Shown here: in pieces, positions 1 to 9,381 of the stretch
Layout of the letters: each line of letters opens with the position of its first letter
Position numbering within the stretch: the stretch's first letter is position 1
From: Bacilli bacterium
Lineage (GTDB): Bacteria; Bacillota_I; Bacilli_A; RFN20; CAG-826
Assembly (NCBI GenBank): GCA_016296775.1
Contig: JAEDIE010000018.1
Span: forward strand, 1-25,924
Length of the DNA stretch: 25,924 nucleotides
Reading direction: 5' to 3'
Notes under the pieces: generated by a model
The model's input: the letters and a program-made list of their open reading frames with translations, nothing else
Databases searched by the model: none
What the model was told of the DNA's origin: nothing
Position numbers and translations under genes: made by a program

Positions 1-1096
1 TAATAATTTGAGCTCTAATAGAAACATCAAGAGCAGAAATTGGTTCATCACAAATTAACAATTTTGGATTCATTACAAGAGCTCTTGCAATACCAATTCT
101 TTGTCTTTGTCCTCCACTAAATTCGTGTGGATATCTATTAGCATAATCAGCAATTAAACCAACTTTTTCTAAAGCTTCAACAACTTTTTTATGAAATCCT
201 TGTTTATTATAGCTTGAAACTACATTATCATATGCAATTTTTGCTTCAATTTTTTCTTGTTCAGTTGTGGCGTGTTCAACAGCGTATTGATATTTTAATT
301 TAGCATCTTTAAGAACTGTACGTCTTGAAATTGTTAAGCCTTCTTGAATAATATCTTCAACAGTCATTCTAGGATCAAGAGAATCAATTGGATCTTGGAA
401 AATCATTTGAATTTCATTCATTAATCTAGAATCGACATGAGTATTATCATACTTTATTTGCTTAATTTTAGCTTTTTGAACAGCAATTATATCAGAAGCA
501 AATTTCTTGGCTTCATTAACTTTAGCATCATATTCTTCTTTAGTAATAACATTATTCTTTAAGTCAACTGCTAAATCTTTTAATTTTTGTTTTAATCTAA
601 TTTTTGTGTATTTAATTTCTTTTTCATTCCATCTAGAACCAGCACCAATTCTATATCCTTTATAATATATAGAACCACTAGTGATGTTATAAAGATGAAT
701 AATACTTCTACCAGTTGTAGTTTTTCCACAACCAGATTCACCAACAATACCAAAACATTCACCGCTTTTAACTTGAAAAGAAACATTATGTACAGCTTTT
801 TGTTTTTGTCTATTTGGACCTTTTCCAAAGAAGAAATATTGTTTTAAATGATTAACACTTAAAATAATATCTTGATCAACCAAATCTTGTTTAAATTTAC
901 ATTTAGATTTAATGTTCTCAATTTCAAGTTCCTTACTTAAATGACCTTTTAATTCATCTTTGGAATCTTTATGTTCATCAATAAATGATGAAGTATTTTC
1001 AATTCTTTGAGCTTCGTTATATTCTTTATATTCATTAACTTGCTCTAAAGGAACTGACTCTAAATTTACATTCTTTTCTTCACTATTCTTTTTCAT
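1..1096 (-). CDS. oppF: Oligopeptide ABC transporter ATP-binding protein OppF (C-terminus beyond window)
   Basis: Second ATPase subunit of the oligopeptide importer, acting on the cytoplasmic face with OppD. I translated it by hand: 365 codons are present and the 3' end lies off the left edge. Visible motifs are Walker A GESGCGKT (residues 119-126), Q-loop Q234 in FQDP, signature FSGGQRQR (326-333) and Walker B LLICDEP (346-352). The H-loop and C-terminal oligopeptide domain are beyond the window. An N-terminal extension of about 75 charged residues precedes the ATPase core. Two extra lysine/glutamate-rich helical stretches (about 155-225 and 266-302) lie either side of the Q-loop, making it longer than ordinary OppF. 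The ATG at 1094-1096 has a good AAGGAG site at 1106-1111 and overlaps the end of oppD by 14 bases, so translation is probably coupled. Confidence 0.93.
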   Translation of the reverse strand, partial: MKKNSEEKNVNLESVPLEQVNEYKEYNEAQRIENTSSFIDEHKDSKDELKGHLSKELEIENIKSKCKFKQDLVDQDIILSVNHLKQYFFFGKGPNRQKQKAVHNVSFQVKSGECFGIVGESGCGKTTTGRSIIHLYNITSGSIYYKGYRIGAGSRWNEKEIKYTKIRLKQKLKDLAVDLKNNVITKEEYDAKVNEAKKFASDIIAVQKAKIKQIKYDNTHVDSRLMNEIQMIFQDPIDSLDPRMTVEDIIQEGLTISRRTVLKDAKLKYQYAVEHATTEQEKIEAKIAYDNVVSSYNKQGFHKKVVEALEKVGLIADYANRYPHEFSGGQRQRIGIARALVMNPKLLICDEPISALDVSIRAQII

Positions 1097-3017
1097 TTAA
1101 ATTAGCTCCTTTTAAAGCATTTTCAATACGAGTTTTAACAATTTTTGGCATTTCAACTTTCTTAGCTTTTGGATGTAATAACCAAGTAGCAGCATAGTGA
1201 GTATCACTTACTTTGAAATAAGGAGGTTCACTCTTAAAGTCAATAGCCATAGCATATTTACTTCTTAAAGCAAAAGCATCACCTTCAATTGGGAATCTCA
1301 TATCAGGTGGAGTTCCTGGAATGGATTCAAGTTTTTCTTTACTATCGATATCAGGAATTGATGATAATAAAGCCCATGTGTAAGGATGTTTTGGTTCAAA
1401 GAATACTTCAAAACTTGTTCCATATTCAACGATTTTACCAGCATACATGACAGCAACTCTATCTGCCATATTTGCGACAACACCTAAATCATGGGTAATG
1501 AAGATACAACTAAGTTGTCTTTCTTTCTTTAATCTATTAATTAATTCAAGAATTTGAGCTTGGATGGTAACATCAAGAGCAGTTGTAGGTTCATCACAAA
1601 TAAGAATATCTGGATTAGCAGTTAAGGCGATTGCAATAACGATTCTTTGTCTCATGCCACCACTAAATTCAAATGGATATTGATTAAATCTTTGTTCAGG
1701 AAGAGGGATACCAACTTCCTTCATGACATTAAGAGCAATCTTTTTTGCTTCTTGATAAGTGATCTTTGTTGAGTTAACAAAATCAGATTCAATCTTATCA
1801 ATATCAGCTTGAATTTCATCTCTTTGCTTAAGTAAAGCGTCGAATGCTTCATTTCCAGTAGAAGTAATTGCATCTTCTTTAATTAATGCTGTAGCAATAC
1901 CTGTAACAACTGATTTTGATTTCTTTTTCTTTTTTTGGTTCATTAAGTTGTAGTTTGCTTTTTCTTCTTCACTTAATGTTTCAAGCATTGAATTAATTTG
2001 TTCGTTAACATTACTTAAATGTTGTTTTAAAACATTGACTTTTACATTCTTTTCTTCAATCAAATGCTCATAGTAAATCTTGTTATCTTTTTTAGCGATT
2101 TCTTTTGATTGTTTTAAAGCATTTTTAAGTAAAGGTTTTAAATGTTTGTATCTATCTTTAATAACTTTAAAATTAGCTTTTAAAGTTGAGATTCTTTCTT
2201 TAATTAAGTTTCTACTTTCTTCTTCTTTATATTCGATTGATAAATCTTGTTCAAGTTGATTTATACGAATATTACAAGTTTCGATTCTTAGTTCCTTAAT
2301 ATTTTTATTGACTAAAATTTCTTCGTTAATTTGAATTTCTTCAATACGTTCAATTGTTGCTTTTAAATCTTCAATTTGAGATTCTGTAATTGAATGAAGA
2401 TTAATAAAGTAATCTCTAATAGTTTTATTAATTTTATCTAATTCTTCATTATTTTGAGTTTTAACTGAAGTTTTAATAGCAGCATCAAGCTTTTTAACTA
2501 TATCCTTTAAGTTTTCTATTTCATCTTCCATTTTCTTTTCTTCATAAACAATAGAAGCTTTTTCATTTCTTAAAGCGACAAGTTCTTTACTAATTAGTTC
2601 ATTAAATCTTCTTTTTAAAACATTTCTATTAATCATTGTAGCTTCAATAATTTGTTTTCCTACCTTCATAATAGGATTTAATGAACTTAATGGATCTTGG
2701 AAAATCATTCCAATTTTATGTCCTCTAATACGATGGAATTCTTCTTCACTAACTCTAACAAGATCTTCTCCATCGTAAAGGATTTGACCACTACTAATAA
2801 TTGCGTTTACTGGTAAAATACCCATAATTGTTTTACTAGTTACGGATTTACCACTACCACTTTCACCAACGATACATAATGTTTCACCTTTATAAAGGTC
2901 AAAAGAAACACCTCTAACAGCGTGAACTATTCCTGAATCAGATTTGAAGTTAACTCTTAAATCTTTAACTTCTAAAATCTTTTTGGCTGCTTTATAATCT
3001 ATCTCTTTATATACCAT
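1083..3017 (-). CDS. oppD: Oligopeptide ABC transporter ATP-binding protein OppD with a giant coiled-coil insertion
   Basis: ATPase subunit of the peptide importer. Motifs in order: Walker A GESGSGKS (51-58), Q-loop Q107 in FQDP, signature FSGGMRQR (451-458), Walker B ILICDEP (471-477), H-loop H509, then the C-terminal oligopeptide-transporter domain with HPYTWALLSSIP and IPGTPPDMRFP. At 644 residues it is about twice the usual 330-360. The excess is one block, about residues 131-420, rich in K/E/I/L with coiled-coil periodicity and a KKKKK run near 362-366, placed between Q-loop and signature. The family's usual cysteines after PPDMRFP (GC, RC) are replaced by GD and RS. It ends in TAG. The start lies 2 bases after oppC, with GGGAGTG as ribosome site. 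The domain reading is firm; the role of the insertion is unknown. Confidence 0.95.
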   Translation of the reverse strand: MVYKEIDYKAAKKILEVKDLRVNFKSDSGIVHAVRGVSFDLYKGETLCIVGESGSGKSVTSKTIMGILPVNAIISSGQILYDGEDLVRVSEEEFHRIRGHKIGMIFQDPLSSLNPIMKVGKQIIEATMINRNVLKRRFNELISKELVALRNEKASIVYEEKKMEDEIENLKDIVKKLDAAIKTSVKTQNNEELDKINKTIRDYFINLHSITESQIEDLKATIERIEEIQINEEILVNKNIKELRIETCNIRINQLEQDLSIEYKEEESRNLIKERISTLKANFKVIKDRYKHLKPLLKNALKQSKEIAKKDNKIYYEHLIEEKNVKVNVLKQHLSNVNEQINSMLETLSEEEKANYNLMNQKKKKKSKSVVTGIATALIKEDAITSTGNEAFDALLKQRDEIQADIDKIESDFVNSTKITYQEAKKIALNVMKEVGIPLPEQRFNQYPFEFSGGMRQRIVIAIALTANPDILICDEPTTALDVTIQAQILELINRLKKERQLSCIFITHDLGVVANMADRVAVMYAGKIVEYGTSFEVFFEPKHPYTWALLSSIPDIDSKEKLESIPGTPPDMRFPIEGDAFALRSKYAMAIDFKSEPPYFKVSDTHYAATWLLHPKAKKVEMPKIVKTRIENALKGANLNEKE

Positions 3018-3019
3018 AA

Positions 3020-5089
3020 CTAATCACTCCCTTTAAGTGAAGGGTTAAACGCATCACGTAAACCATTTCCAAATAAGTTAAAGCAAATCATCAAAAGTGC
3101 AATAATAACGGCAGGAACAATTAATGTATATGGATAATACATTAAATTTGCTTGGTTATCTGAAAGAATAATGCCAAGAGAATTCATATTCTTTAAACCT
3201 AAGCCTAAATATGAAATTGTAGCTTCGTTAAAGATAACGCTTGGAATCATTAAAACGCTTGAAGTAATAATTGTTCCCATTGAGTTAGGTAAGATGTGTT
3301 TGAAGATTAATCTACCATCTTTACTTCCTAATGTTCTACTAGCAAGAATATATTCTCTTCCTTTGAAACGATAGAATTGAGTTCTAGTTAAGTTGCTAGT
3401 TCCAATCCATCCTGTTAAACATAAGGCAAGAGCAAATGTCCAGAAGTTACTACCAAGTAAAAGAATAATTAAAGTCATTAAGACGATCCATGGGATACCA
3501 CTTAAAATTTCAGTTAATCTTTGAAGGATAATATCAACCCATCCACCATAGTAACCTTCAATAGCACCTAAAACTAAACCAAAGGTAAAACATACAGCAA
3601 ATGTGAAAATACCAAGAAGTAATGATGTTTGTAAACCACTAAATGTGATTTTAATCATATCTTTTCCAAATCTATCTGTACCAAAAACAAATCTTGGCAT
3701 CTTTGTTCCATATCCTTTTAATTTATAGTATTCAACAGTACAAACTAAATTGATAACTTTATTTCCACCAACAACGACATCAACTAATTGTTGATCGACA
3801 CTTATGATTGGACATTTTTCGCTATAAGAAACAAATGTTGATTCTGGATTGGCTGCATCAAAATCGTAGTAGCATAATACTTCAGCATTTTTATCTCTAA
3901 CCCAATCTCCGCTTGTAGCTAATTTTTGTCCCATATAACGGCGAATATCGCTTTCACCAATTTGGATTCCTTCTTTAATACCTAAATTATTTTCATAAGT
4001 ATCAAGAGTAAATGAACAAACTCTTGCTTCTCCTCTATATAAAGAAGCACTTCCTCTTTTACCATCTTCACTTGAAATATCCCATAAATTAGCTTGGTTT
4101 TTATCAGTTGCTTTGACATATCTTAAAAGAGCATCATTTCCATCTTTAAAAGATAATACTTTAATAGCTTCATTTTCTGATTCTAATGAACTAGAAATTT
4201 CAAATTTAGAAATATAAATTGCAGCGTTTGTTGTTTCGTTTGATTTAACACCAAAAGAAATAATAGCATCACTATAAACTTTTTGTTCAGCGCCTTTTGT
4301 AAGTAAGATGCTTGTTAAATTTATATTTTTAGAAATGGCTTCATTAGTAACAAGTCCTTTATCAACAATATATTCATTGATGATTCCTTCATTATTTAAT
4401 GTGACACTAAATACATAATCACTATTAACATATTCTTCATCTTCTTCTCCAATTCCTAATGTATAAGAAATAGAGATTGTATTATTTAAATCAATTGAAG
4501 TAGGATTTGTCTTATATTTTGTAACTACATTATCTGAAGTACTAGCAGAGTTTGTTAATCTAACATAACCACCATTAGTATTTTCATCTGCTTGAGAAGT
4601 AAAGCTCATCTTGGAAGGACCAAGATTCATAACAGCTCTAAATTCATATCCGCTTGGATAATAATAATCATCTCCAATTGTATTTTTATAATTTGATTTA
4701 GCATTAGATTCTTCACTTACTTTAACAGTGGAGCAAACCGCATCTTTAACTCTTTTGGTACCATCCCAAAAACCAGTTCCGGCATCAAATAATTTTGGTT
4801 CTAAGAAAGAAGCTTCTGGATGATTAACTGTTGTATCGTAAGGAATTATGTAAGGAAGAGTAAAACTACATAAAAGTAAAACACCTAAAATACATGCAGC
4901 AACAACGCTTGATTTATTTTTGCAAAATCTCTTAAAAGCATCTTTTAAGAAAGTAGTTGGTTTCGTTTTAAACTTAACATCGTGAATAGATTTTTCTTGT
5001 TGAACAAACTCAAAATCATTATCGTTTAATTCAATAACCCTTTGAACATTTCCGCTATCTTTATAGGAGTAAGTTTCTTTGTTATCCAT
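3020..5089 (-). CDS. oppC: Oligopeptide ABC transporter permease OppC with a large extracytoplasmic insertion
   Basis: Membrane permease partner of OppB. It has an N-terminal cytoplasmic segment, a first membrane helix at about 61-83, then the canonical permease core from FGTDRFGKD (469-477) to the end. The core has helices at about 487-509, 533-560, 603-625 and 655-675, and an EAA-type coupling loop around REYILASRTLGSKDG (578-592). Normal OppC is about 300 residues; this one is 689. The extra 380 or so residues (about 84-466) follow the first helix and should lie outside the cell. They are rich in T, S, N, D and beta-type strands, with no motif I recognise. The start overlaps the oppB stop by one base (TAATG). 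The gene lies in the oppBCDF operon. Confidence 0.93.
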   Translation of the reverse strand: MDNKETYSYKDSGNVQRVIELNDNDFEFVQQEKSIHDVKFKTKPTTFLKDAFKRFCKNKSSVVAACILGVLLLCSFTLPYIIPYDTTVNHPEASFLEPKLFDAGTGFWDGTKRVKDAVCSTVKVSEESNAKSNYKNTIGDDYYYPSGYEFRAVMNLGPSKMSFTSQADENTNGGYVRLTNSASTSDNVVTKYKTNPTSIDLNNTISISYTLGIGEEDEEYVNSDYVFSVTLNNEGIINEYIVDKGLVTNEAISKNINLTSILLTKGAEQKVYSDAIISFGVKSNETTNAAIYISKFEISSSLESENEAIKVLSFKDGNDALLRYVKATDKNQANLWDISSEDGKRGSASLYRGEARVCSFTLDTYENNLGIKEGIQIGESDIRRYMGQKLATSGDWVRDKNAEVLCYYDFDAANPESTFVSYSEKCPIISVDQQLVDVVVGGNKVINLVCTVEYYKLKGYGTKMPRFVFGTDRFGKDMIKITFSGLQTSLLLGIFTFAVCFTFGLVLGAIEGYYGGWVDIILQRLTEILSGIPWIVLMTLIILLLGSNFWTFALALCLTGWIGTSNLTRTQFYRFKGREYILASRTLGSKDGRLIFKHILPNSMGTIITSSVLMIPSVIFNEATISYLGLGLKNMNSLGIILSDNQANLMYYPYTLIVPAVIIALLMICFNLFGNGLRDAFNPSLKGSD

Positions 5090-6132
5090 TATTTTTTAGC
5101 CCCCATTCTAATACGTGGATCAATAAATCCATACGAAATATCAAGTAAAACGCCAGCCGCTAAACTAATCATAGTAAAAACAGCCATATCAGTCATTAAG
5201 ACGTTATAATCTTTAAGATTAATACAATCAATAAATAATCTACCAATTCCTGGAATTGTATATAAAGATTCAAGAATCATAGATCCACCTAAAATACCAA
5301 TAAATTCAGCGATAATTGAAGGAACAATTGGAACCATAGCATTTCTTAAAGCGTGTCTAATAATTGATTGTCTTTTTGTTAAACCTTTTGTTCTAGCAAG
5401 GAGAAGATAATCGCTACTCATAACTTCACAAAGCTCAGCACGAGTAAAACGAGTATATCCACAAACCGAACCAAAAGATAAAGAAATAACAGGGATAATA
5501 TATCCTAAAAATCTCTTTTCAGCACTTAATCCACTACCTGGCCATTGACTTGGTAACCATTTGTTTTGGTAGCAGAACCATAATAATAAAAGGGAAATAA
5601 TAACAAAACTTGGAACTGAAATGAAAATCATAACAGCGGTTGAAATAATATGATCTGTTAATTTGTTTTTCTTTAAAGCAGCAACAACACCTAATAAAAT
5701 TCCAAGAGGAACAGATATCAAAACACTAATAATATTAATACCCATACTTACTGGTAAACGACTTCCAATAATGTACATTGCAGTATAGTTAGGATTAATA
5801 GCGGTTGAGGTTCCCCAATCCCATTTAGTAAAGATGTTACCCAACCAATTTAAATATTGAGTAATAATAGGAGCTTTGTAAAAATATGCTGGACTTCCAC
5901 CAGTAACTGAAGCAGGAGCTTCCCATAAACATTCTCCTAAATTGTTTACAGGGGCATCTTTAAAGACGACATATCCTAAATTAACTTGTTTATTGTAATA
6001 AGCCCATTTAATTGATAAAGATCCCGTAGGTTCTGTAAATGGAAGCATCTTCATCAAAATAAAGGTTAAAGTTAAAATTACAAAACAGGTTAAGACAGCT
6101 AGTAATAATCTTTTAATTACGTACTTTGTCAT
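5089..6132 (-). CDS. oppB: Oligopeptide ABC transporter permease OppB
   Basis: Integral membrane permease, first gene of oppBCDF. The N-terminal helix (about 7-30) starts with the typical YVIKRLLLAVLT pattern. It is followed by an extracytoplasmic segment (about 31-118) somewhat longer than usual, then five helices. The EAA coupling loop is LLLARTKGLTKRQSIIRHAL (243-262), and the family ending FIDPRIRMG is present near 337-344. Length (347) is close to the family's 305-340. The start is supported by AAGGAAGG about 5 bases upstream of ATG. A candidate promoter and a hairpin separate it from oppA. Confidence 0.94.
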   Translation of the reverse strand: MTKYVIKRLLLAVLTCFVILTLTFILMKMLPFTEPTGSLSIKWAYYNKQVNLGYVVFKDAPVNNLGECLWEAPASVTGGSPAYFYKAPIITQYLNWLGNIFTKWDWGTSTAINPNYTAMYIIGSRLPVSMGINIISVLISVPLGILLGVVAALKKNKLTDHIISTAVMIFISVPSFVIISLLLLWFCYQNKWLPSQWPGSGLSAEKRFLGYIIPVISLSFGSVCGYTRFTRAELCEVMSSDYLLLARTKGLTKRQSIIRHALRNAMVPIVPSIIAEFIGILGGSMILESLYTIPGIGRLFIDCINLKDYNVLMTDMAVFTMISLAAGVLLDISYGFIDPRIRMGAKK

Positions 6133-6162
6133 AATTCCCTTCCTTTTTTCGTATACAAATTA

Positions 6163-6191
6163 ATTATATAATAATTAATTGTCTCGTTAAA
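6163..6191 (-). promoter_or_regulatory. Candidate internal promoter for oppBCDF, inside an AT palindrome
   Basis: Reading the minus strand, TTTAAC (6186-6191) is followed after 17 bases by a perfect TATAAT (6163-6168). The -10 lies inside a palindrome with perfect 10-base arms (6158-6167 and 6171-6180, 3-base spacer). This could give the permease and ATPase genes transcription separate from oppA. The -35 is poor and the DNA is AT-rich, so this is a moderate call. Confidence 0.35.
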
Positions 6192-6194
6192 CAA

Positions 6195-6220
6195 AAGATT
6201 GATATTTACATACCAATCTT
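6195..6220 (-). terminator. Weak hairpin between oppA and oppB (partial terminator or mRNA stabiliser)
   Basis: On the minus strand AAGATTG pairs perfectly with CAATCTT across a 12-base loop, followed by TTGTTT. It sits 28 bases after the oppA stop. Such hairpins after binding-protein genes often leave the binding-protein message in excess over the permease message; here that is inference from position. Confidence 0.45.
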
Positions 6221-6247
6221 CGTCTAAATAATTAATTTAATTGAGAA

Positions 6248-9200
6248 TTATTTCAATCTCATTGTGTATGCACTCATTGAGCTAACAACACCTTTAGCAG
6301 TTTCAATGTTAACTTCGTAGTTTTGCATAACTTCGATTGATTTATATTCACTAAAGTTAACTGTTAATGATGTTCCATCTTGTTTTTCAGTTGTAAATGA
6401 ATTTGGAATAGAAATCTTTAATTCAGCAGTTCCTTCGCTTTCATGTTTAGTAATTATAAATTGGTTTTGTTCAAGTGGTAATGTGTAAGTTAATGTAGCT
6501 GTATCACTAGCATTTTCTTTATAACCAATTGAAGCAATAGCACCTTCATTAGTTAATTCAATAACAGCCATATCAACAATCTTAACAAGAATTGTGAAGA
6601 TTGTATTTTCACCAACTGTCTTTGAACTTGCACTAACTTGTTTAACTGGTGAAGGATTAACGATACCTTTTTCATCGATAATTGCACCTTTAACAGCAGC
6701 TGTCCAAAGTGAATCGTATGACCAAACTTGATCTTTATAAACTAAACTTGAATCTGGTAAAGAGGTATCAGCTCCATAGTTAAGAGTAAATCCACTTGAG
6801 TTATCACTCTTTAAAACTTCCATAAATTCAAGAGGGTTAAGAGTGTTACCACTAATAGAACCAAAGGCTAAGTCGAATTGACCTTGTCTCATCATATCGT
6901 AAACTTTTGTATAGTCACTTGTTCCATCGATATTGACAACTTCAAGAGTGAATTGTCCATTTGAAACTGAAACATCATTACAAGCTGTTTCGATATATTT
7001 CTTTAAATCTGCACCATATTCTTTTTCATCTCCGGTATTCATCCATTGAATCTTAATTTGAGCTTTACGTGGAAGAGTAATTTCACGTTTAGAAACCATT
7101 TCGTTAATAGCATTTCTAAATAAAGTTTTACTAGCTTCAAGGTTGTATCCGTAGTTGGTTTCATAGTTAGAACCAAAGAAATTAGTGAGGTTATCCTTAT
7201 GATTTTTAGTTCCATTATATGAAGCACTAACTTTATTTTCGCTTGCTTCATATCCTTCTGGATCCCATTGATATGAATCAGAGAAGTAAGAAACAGATGG
7301 GTTATTACCTCTTTGTTCAGCGTATTCTTTTCTATTAATTGCAAAACTAATAGCATTTAAGAAATTGTCATTTGCCATCCATGGTTTTGTTTCCCAATAA
7401 GATGAAGTTGAATTTTGATAGACTGTACCATTAACACCAAATAATTTTTCCCATGTTTCTTTTGTACAGCTATTGATATTAAGTTTGAATGTTGAATCAC
7501 CAACAGTTGTTTTCTTTTGACCGTTATTTGTGAAAGCATCATTTAATGTATTTTTAGTTAAACCAGCAGCATCTAACATACCAGCTTTAAATTGTTTTAC
7601 ATAAAGATCTGAGTCGCTTGAATTATCCATCATTGACAAGAAAATGCCAGGGATTTTAGTATATTTTCCAGGTTCAACGACTTGATAGTTATCATTTTTA
7701 ACATAAACGATAGCTTTTGCGCTTCCATTTGGATCAAAGACTGAACAGTTATAAGCACCTAATGAAAGATATGTATCGACGATATTATCGAATTTGCTAC
7801 CACCTTTAAGGTAATCAACTGGTGTTCCATATTTAACTCCTCCAGCCATAACATCTAAGAAATCTTGAGGAATTGGAGAAACAAGATTAGAACTTAATGT
7901 ATATTTTGCATAGAAAGGTGTAGTTGGATTAACAAGGGAAAAAATTAAATATTCACCATCTTCATCAATACCTTTTTTAAGTCCAACATTATTCCAGGCA
8001 GCTTCGTTATAACCGTTTCCACTTGCTTGATAATATTGTAATGCACCTTTTAATGTTCCAGTAGAGGTTAAAGAGGTCATTTCAGCACCTCTATAGTAGT
8101 CATTTTTCTTAGTTAAAATATTCTTATAGGCTGTAATGTAGTCATCAAGTTCAACTCCACGACCATTAAAAACTGTAATTTTTGGATTAGTTGAAGCAGT
8201 AGAATATTTTAATTTATCGCCTTTTCCAGTTTTAACATAAATCTTGTAGTTTGAAAATAATCCACTGCCAGTATTAGGATCAAGTTCAGTAACTTTTGAA
8301 TTATCAACATATCCATCACTTCCTACATAATTTGATTCAAGTGAAACTGGGATTGGATTTGTACTTGATTTTCCTTTAGCAAGAAGGTTTGTCCAAACAT
8401 AACCATCTTTTGATTCGTTAAGTTGAGTTCCATATAAACCAGTTGAGATATAGCTATATAAATCAGCTGTAAGGGAGCCTTGATCATCAAGATAACAAAG
8501 GTTTGTAGCACCAGTTCCAATTGCGCTATGGTAATATTTAGCAAGGTTTACACCATTAAATGTTGGGAATTCGCTATCTGGAACGACATTTCCGTTTTCA
8601 TCTAAGTTATCACCAACTAATTCACCATCACTTAAAATACCAAAGCCATATCCTGGGATATATTGTTCGTTTTTAGTAGGAATTTTAACACGTTTTGAAT
8701 AAACCATTTTTCCACCATTTTCGAATAATGTTAAACCGGTTAAATGGTTGTTAATAGCATAATCTTCAAGTGTTCCTAAAATTTGAAGTTTGTCATAATA
8801 GCTATCTGCAGCAAATGATTTAACACCAGTTGCAGTTCTAGCAGGTTTTACTGTAACATTAATACTTCTTTTTTTGATTGCTCCAGCATCTTCTGGATCT
8901 AAATTCGAAGCTTTTACAGTAATTGTTGTTGTACCTTCATTTAAAAATTCGATTTCACCAGTTTTTGAAATAGTTGCGATATCTTCATCGTCACTTTCAA
9001 AAGTAAATGTACATTCAGCTTCTTTATCTTCAATAGTTGATTGAATAACAACACCACGAAGAGAAGCAGTTTCATTGACAAAACCTTCTAATGAAGTTGG
9101 GTTGTTCTTATCTTCACCACTTTGTGTTAAAACTACTTTCCAATCAACAACATAGTTTTCTTTTACAACATCGTTAGTTCCGCCATTGTTACAACTAGAT

Positions 9201-9274
9201 AATGAAACAGAAAGAGGTACTGCAATTAAAGAAGCAGCAAACAAGCTTAATAATAAGGTCGATTTCTTTTTCAT
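6248..9274 (-). CDS. oppA: Oligopeptide-binding lipoprotein OppA-like, with N-terminal Ig-like domain
   Basis: Solute-binding protein of the peptide importer, anchored outside the membrane. A lipoprotein signal peptide ends in LSSC with C28 as lipidated cysteine. Residues about 44-143 form a bacterial Ig-like (BIG2-type) domain, with the marker stretch IATISKTGEIEFLNEGTTTI. The rest fits the SBP_bac_5 family: the segment FLNAISFAINRKEYAEQRGN and the following DPEGYEASENKVSASYNGTK are typical of peptide-binding lobe closure. It is 1008 residues against about 540 for standard OppA, so the binding domain itself also carries extra segments. ATG is preceded by GGAGG. It is the first gene of the opp operon and probably has its own promoter at 9324-9352. 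Confidence 0.88.
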   Translation of the reverse strand: MKKKSTLLLSLFAASLIAVPLSVSLSSCNNGGTNDVVKENYVVDWKVVLTQSGEDKNNPTSLEGFVNETASLRGVVIQSTIEDKEAECTFTFESDDEDIATISKTGEIEFLNEGTTTITVKASNLDPEDAGAIKKRSINVTVKPARTATGVKSFAADSYYDKLQILGTLEDYAINNHLTGLTLFENGGKMVYSKRVKIPTKNEQYIPGYGFGILSDGELVGDNLDENGNVVPDSEFPTFNGVNLAKYYHSAIGTGATNLCYLDDQGSLTADLYSYISTGLYGTQLNESKDGYVWTNLLAKGKSSTNPIPVSLESNYVGSDGYVDNSKVTELDPNTGSGLFSNYKIYVKTGKGDKLKYSTASTNPKITVFNGRGVELDDYITAYKNILTKKNDYYRGAEMTSLTSTGTLKGALQYYQASGNGYNEAAWNNVGLKKGIDEDGEYLIFSLVNPTTPFYAKYTLSSNLVSPIPQDFLDVMAGGVKYGTPVDYLKGGSKFDNIVDTYLSLGAYNCSVFDPNGSAKAIVYVKNDNYQVVEPGKYTKIPGIFLSMMDNSSDSDLYVKQFKAGMLDAAGLTKNTLNDAFTNNGQKKTTVGDSTFKLNINSCTKETWEKLFGVNGTVYQNSTSSYWETKPWMANDNFLNAISFAINRKEYAEQRGNNPSVSYFSDSYQWDPEGYEASENKVSASYNGTKNHKDNLTNFFGSNYETNYGYNLEASKTLFRNAINEMVSKREITLPRKAQIKIQWMNTGDEKEYGADLKKYIETACNDVSVSNGQFTLEVVNIDGTSDYTKVYDMMRQGQFDLAFGSISGNTLNPLEFMEVLKSDNSSGFTLNYGADTSLPDSSLVYKDQVWSYDSLWTAAVKGAIIDEKGIVNPSPVKQVSASSKTVGENTIFTILVKIVDMAVIELTNEGAIASIGYKENASDTATLTYTLPLEQNQFIITKHESEGTAELKISIPNSFTTEKQDGTSLTVNFSEYKSIEVMQNYEVNIETAKGVVSSMSAYTMRLK

Positions 9275-9323
9275 AATTTTACCTCCATAATAAATATTTA
9301 AAATCCATAAGAATATATACTAT

Positions 9324-9352
9324 TGTATATATTTAAAAACTAATTAACGCAA
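9324..9352 (-). promoter_or_regulatory. Candidate oppA promoter with palindrome over the -10
   Basis: Minus-strand TTGCGT (9347-9352), a 17-base spacer, then TATACA (9324-9329), about 50 bases before the oppA ATG. The -10 lies within a palindrome TATATAC-TATT-GTATATA (9314-9331), a plausible operator. It follows directly on the terminator of the upstream gene. Confidence 0.45.
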
Positions 9353-9373
9353 AAATTAATACAATCTTAATAT
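9351..9373 (-). repeat. Shared 23-base upstream element, copy 1 (before oppA)
   Basis: Matches 16280-16302 at 22 of 23 bases and in the same orientation. It ends about 77 bases before the oppA ATG and overlaps the terminator stem and the -35 candidate. Confidence 0.55.
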
Positions 9374-9381
9374 TGTATTAA
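9356..9381 (-). terminator. Terminator after the DUF3899-like gene, overlapping its stop codon
   Basis: A perfect 10-base stem (TTAATACAAT at 9356-9365 with ATTGTATTAA at 9372-9381), 6-base loop, followed on the minus strand by TTTTT. The stop codon of the 9378-9815 gene lies in the stem. The stem is A/T-rich, so termination may be incomplete. Confidence 0.55.
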
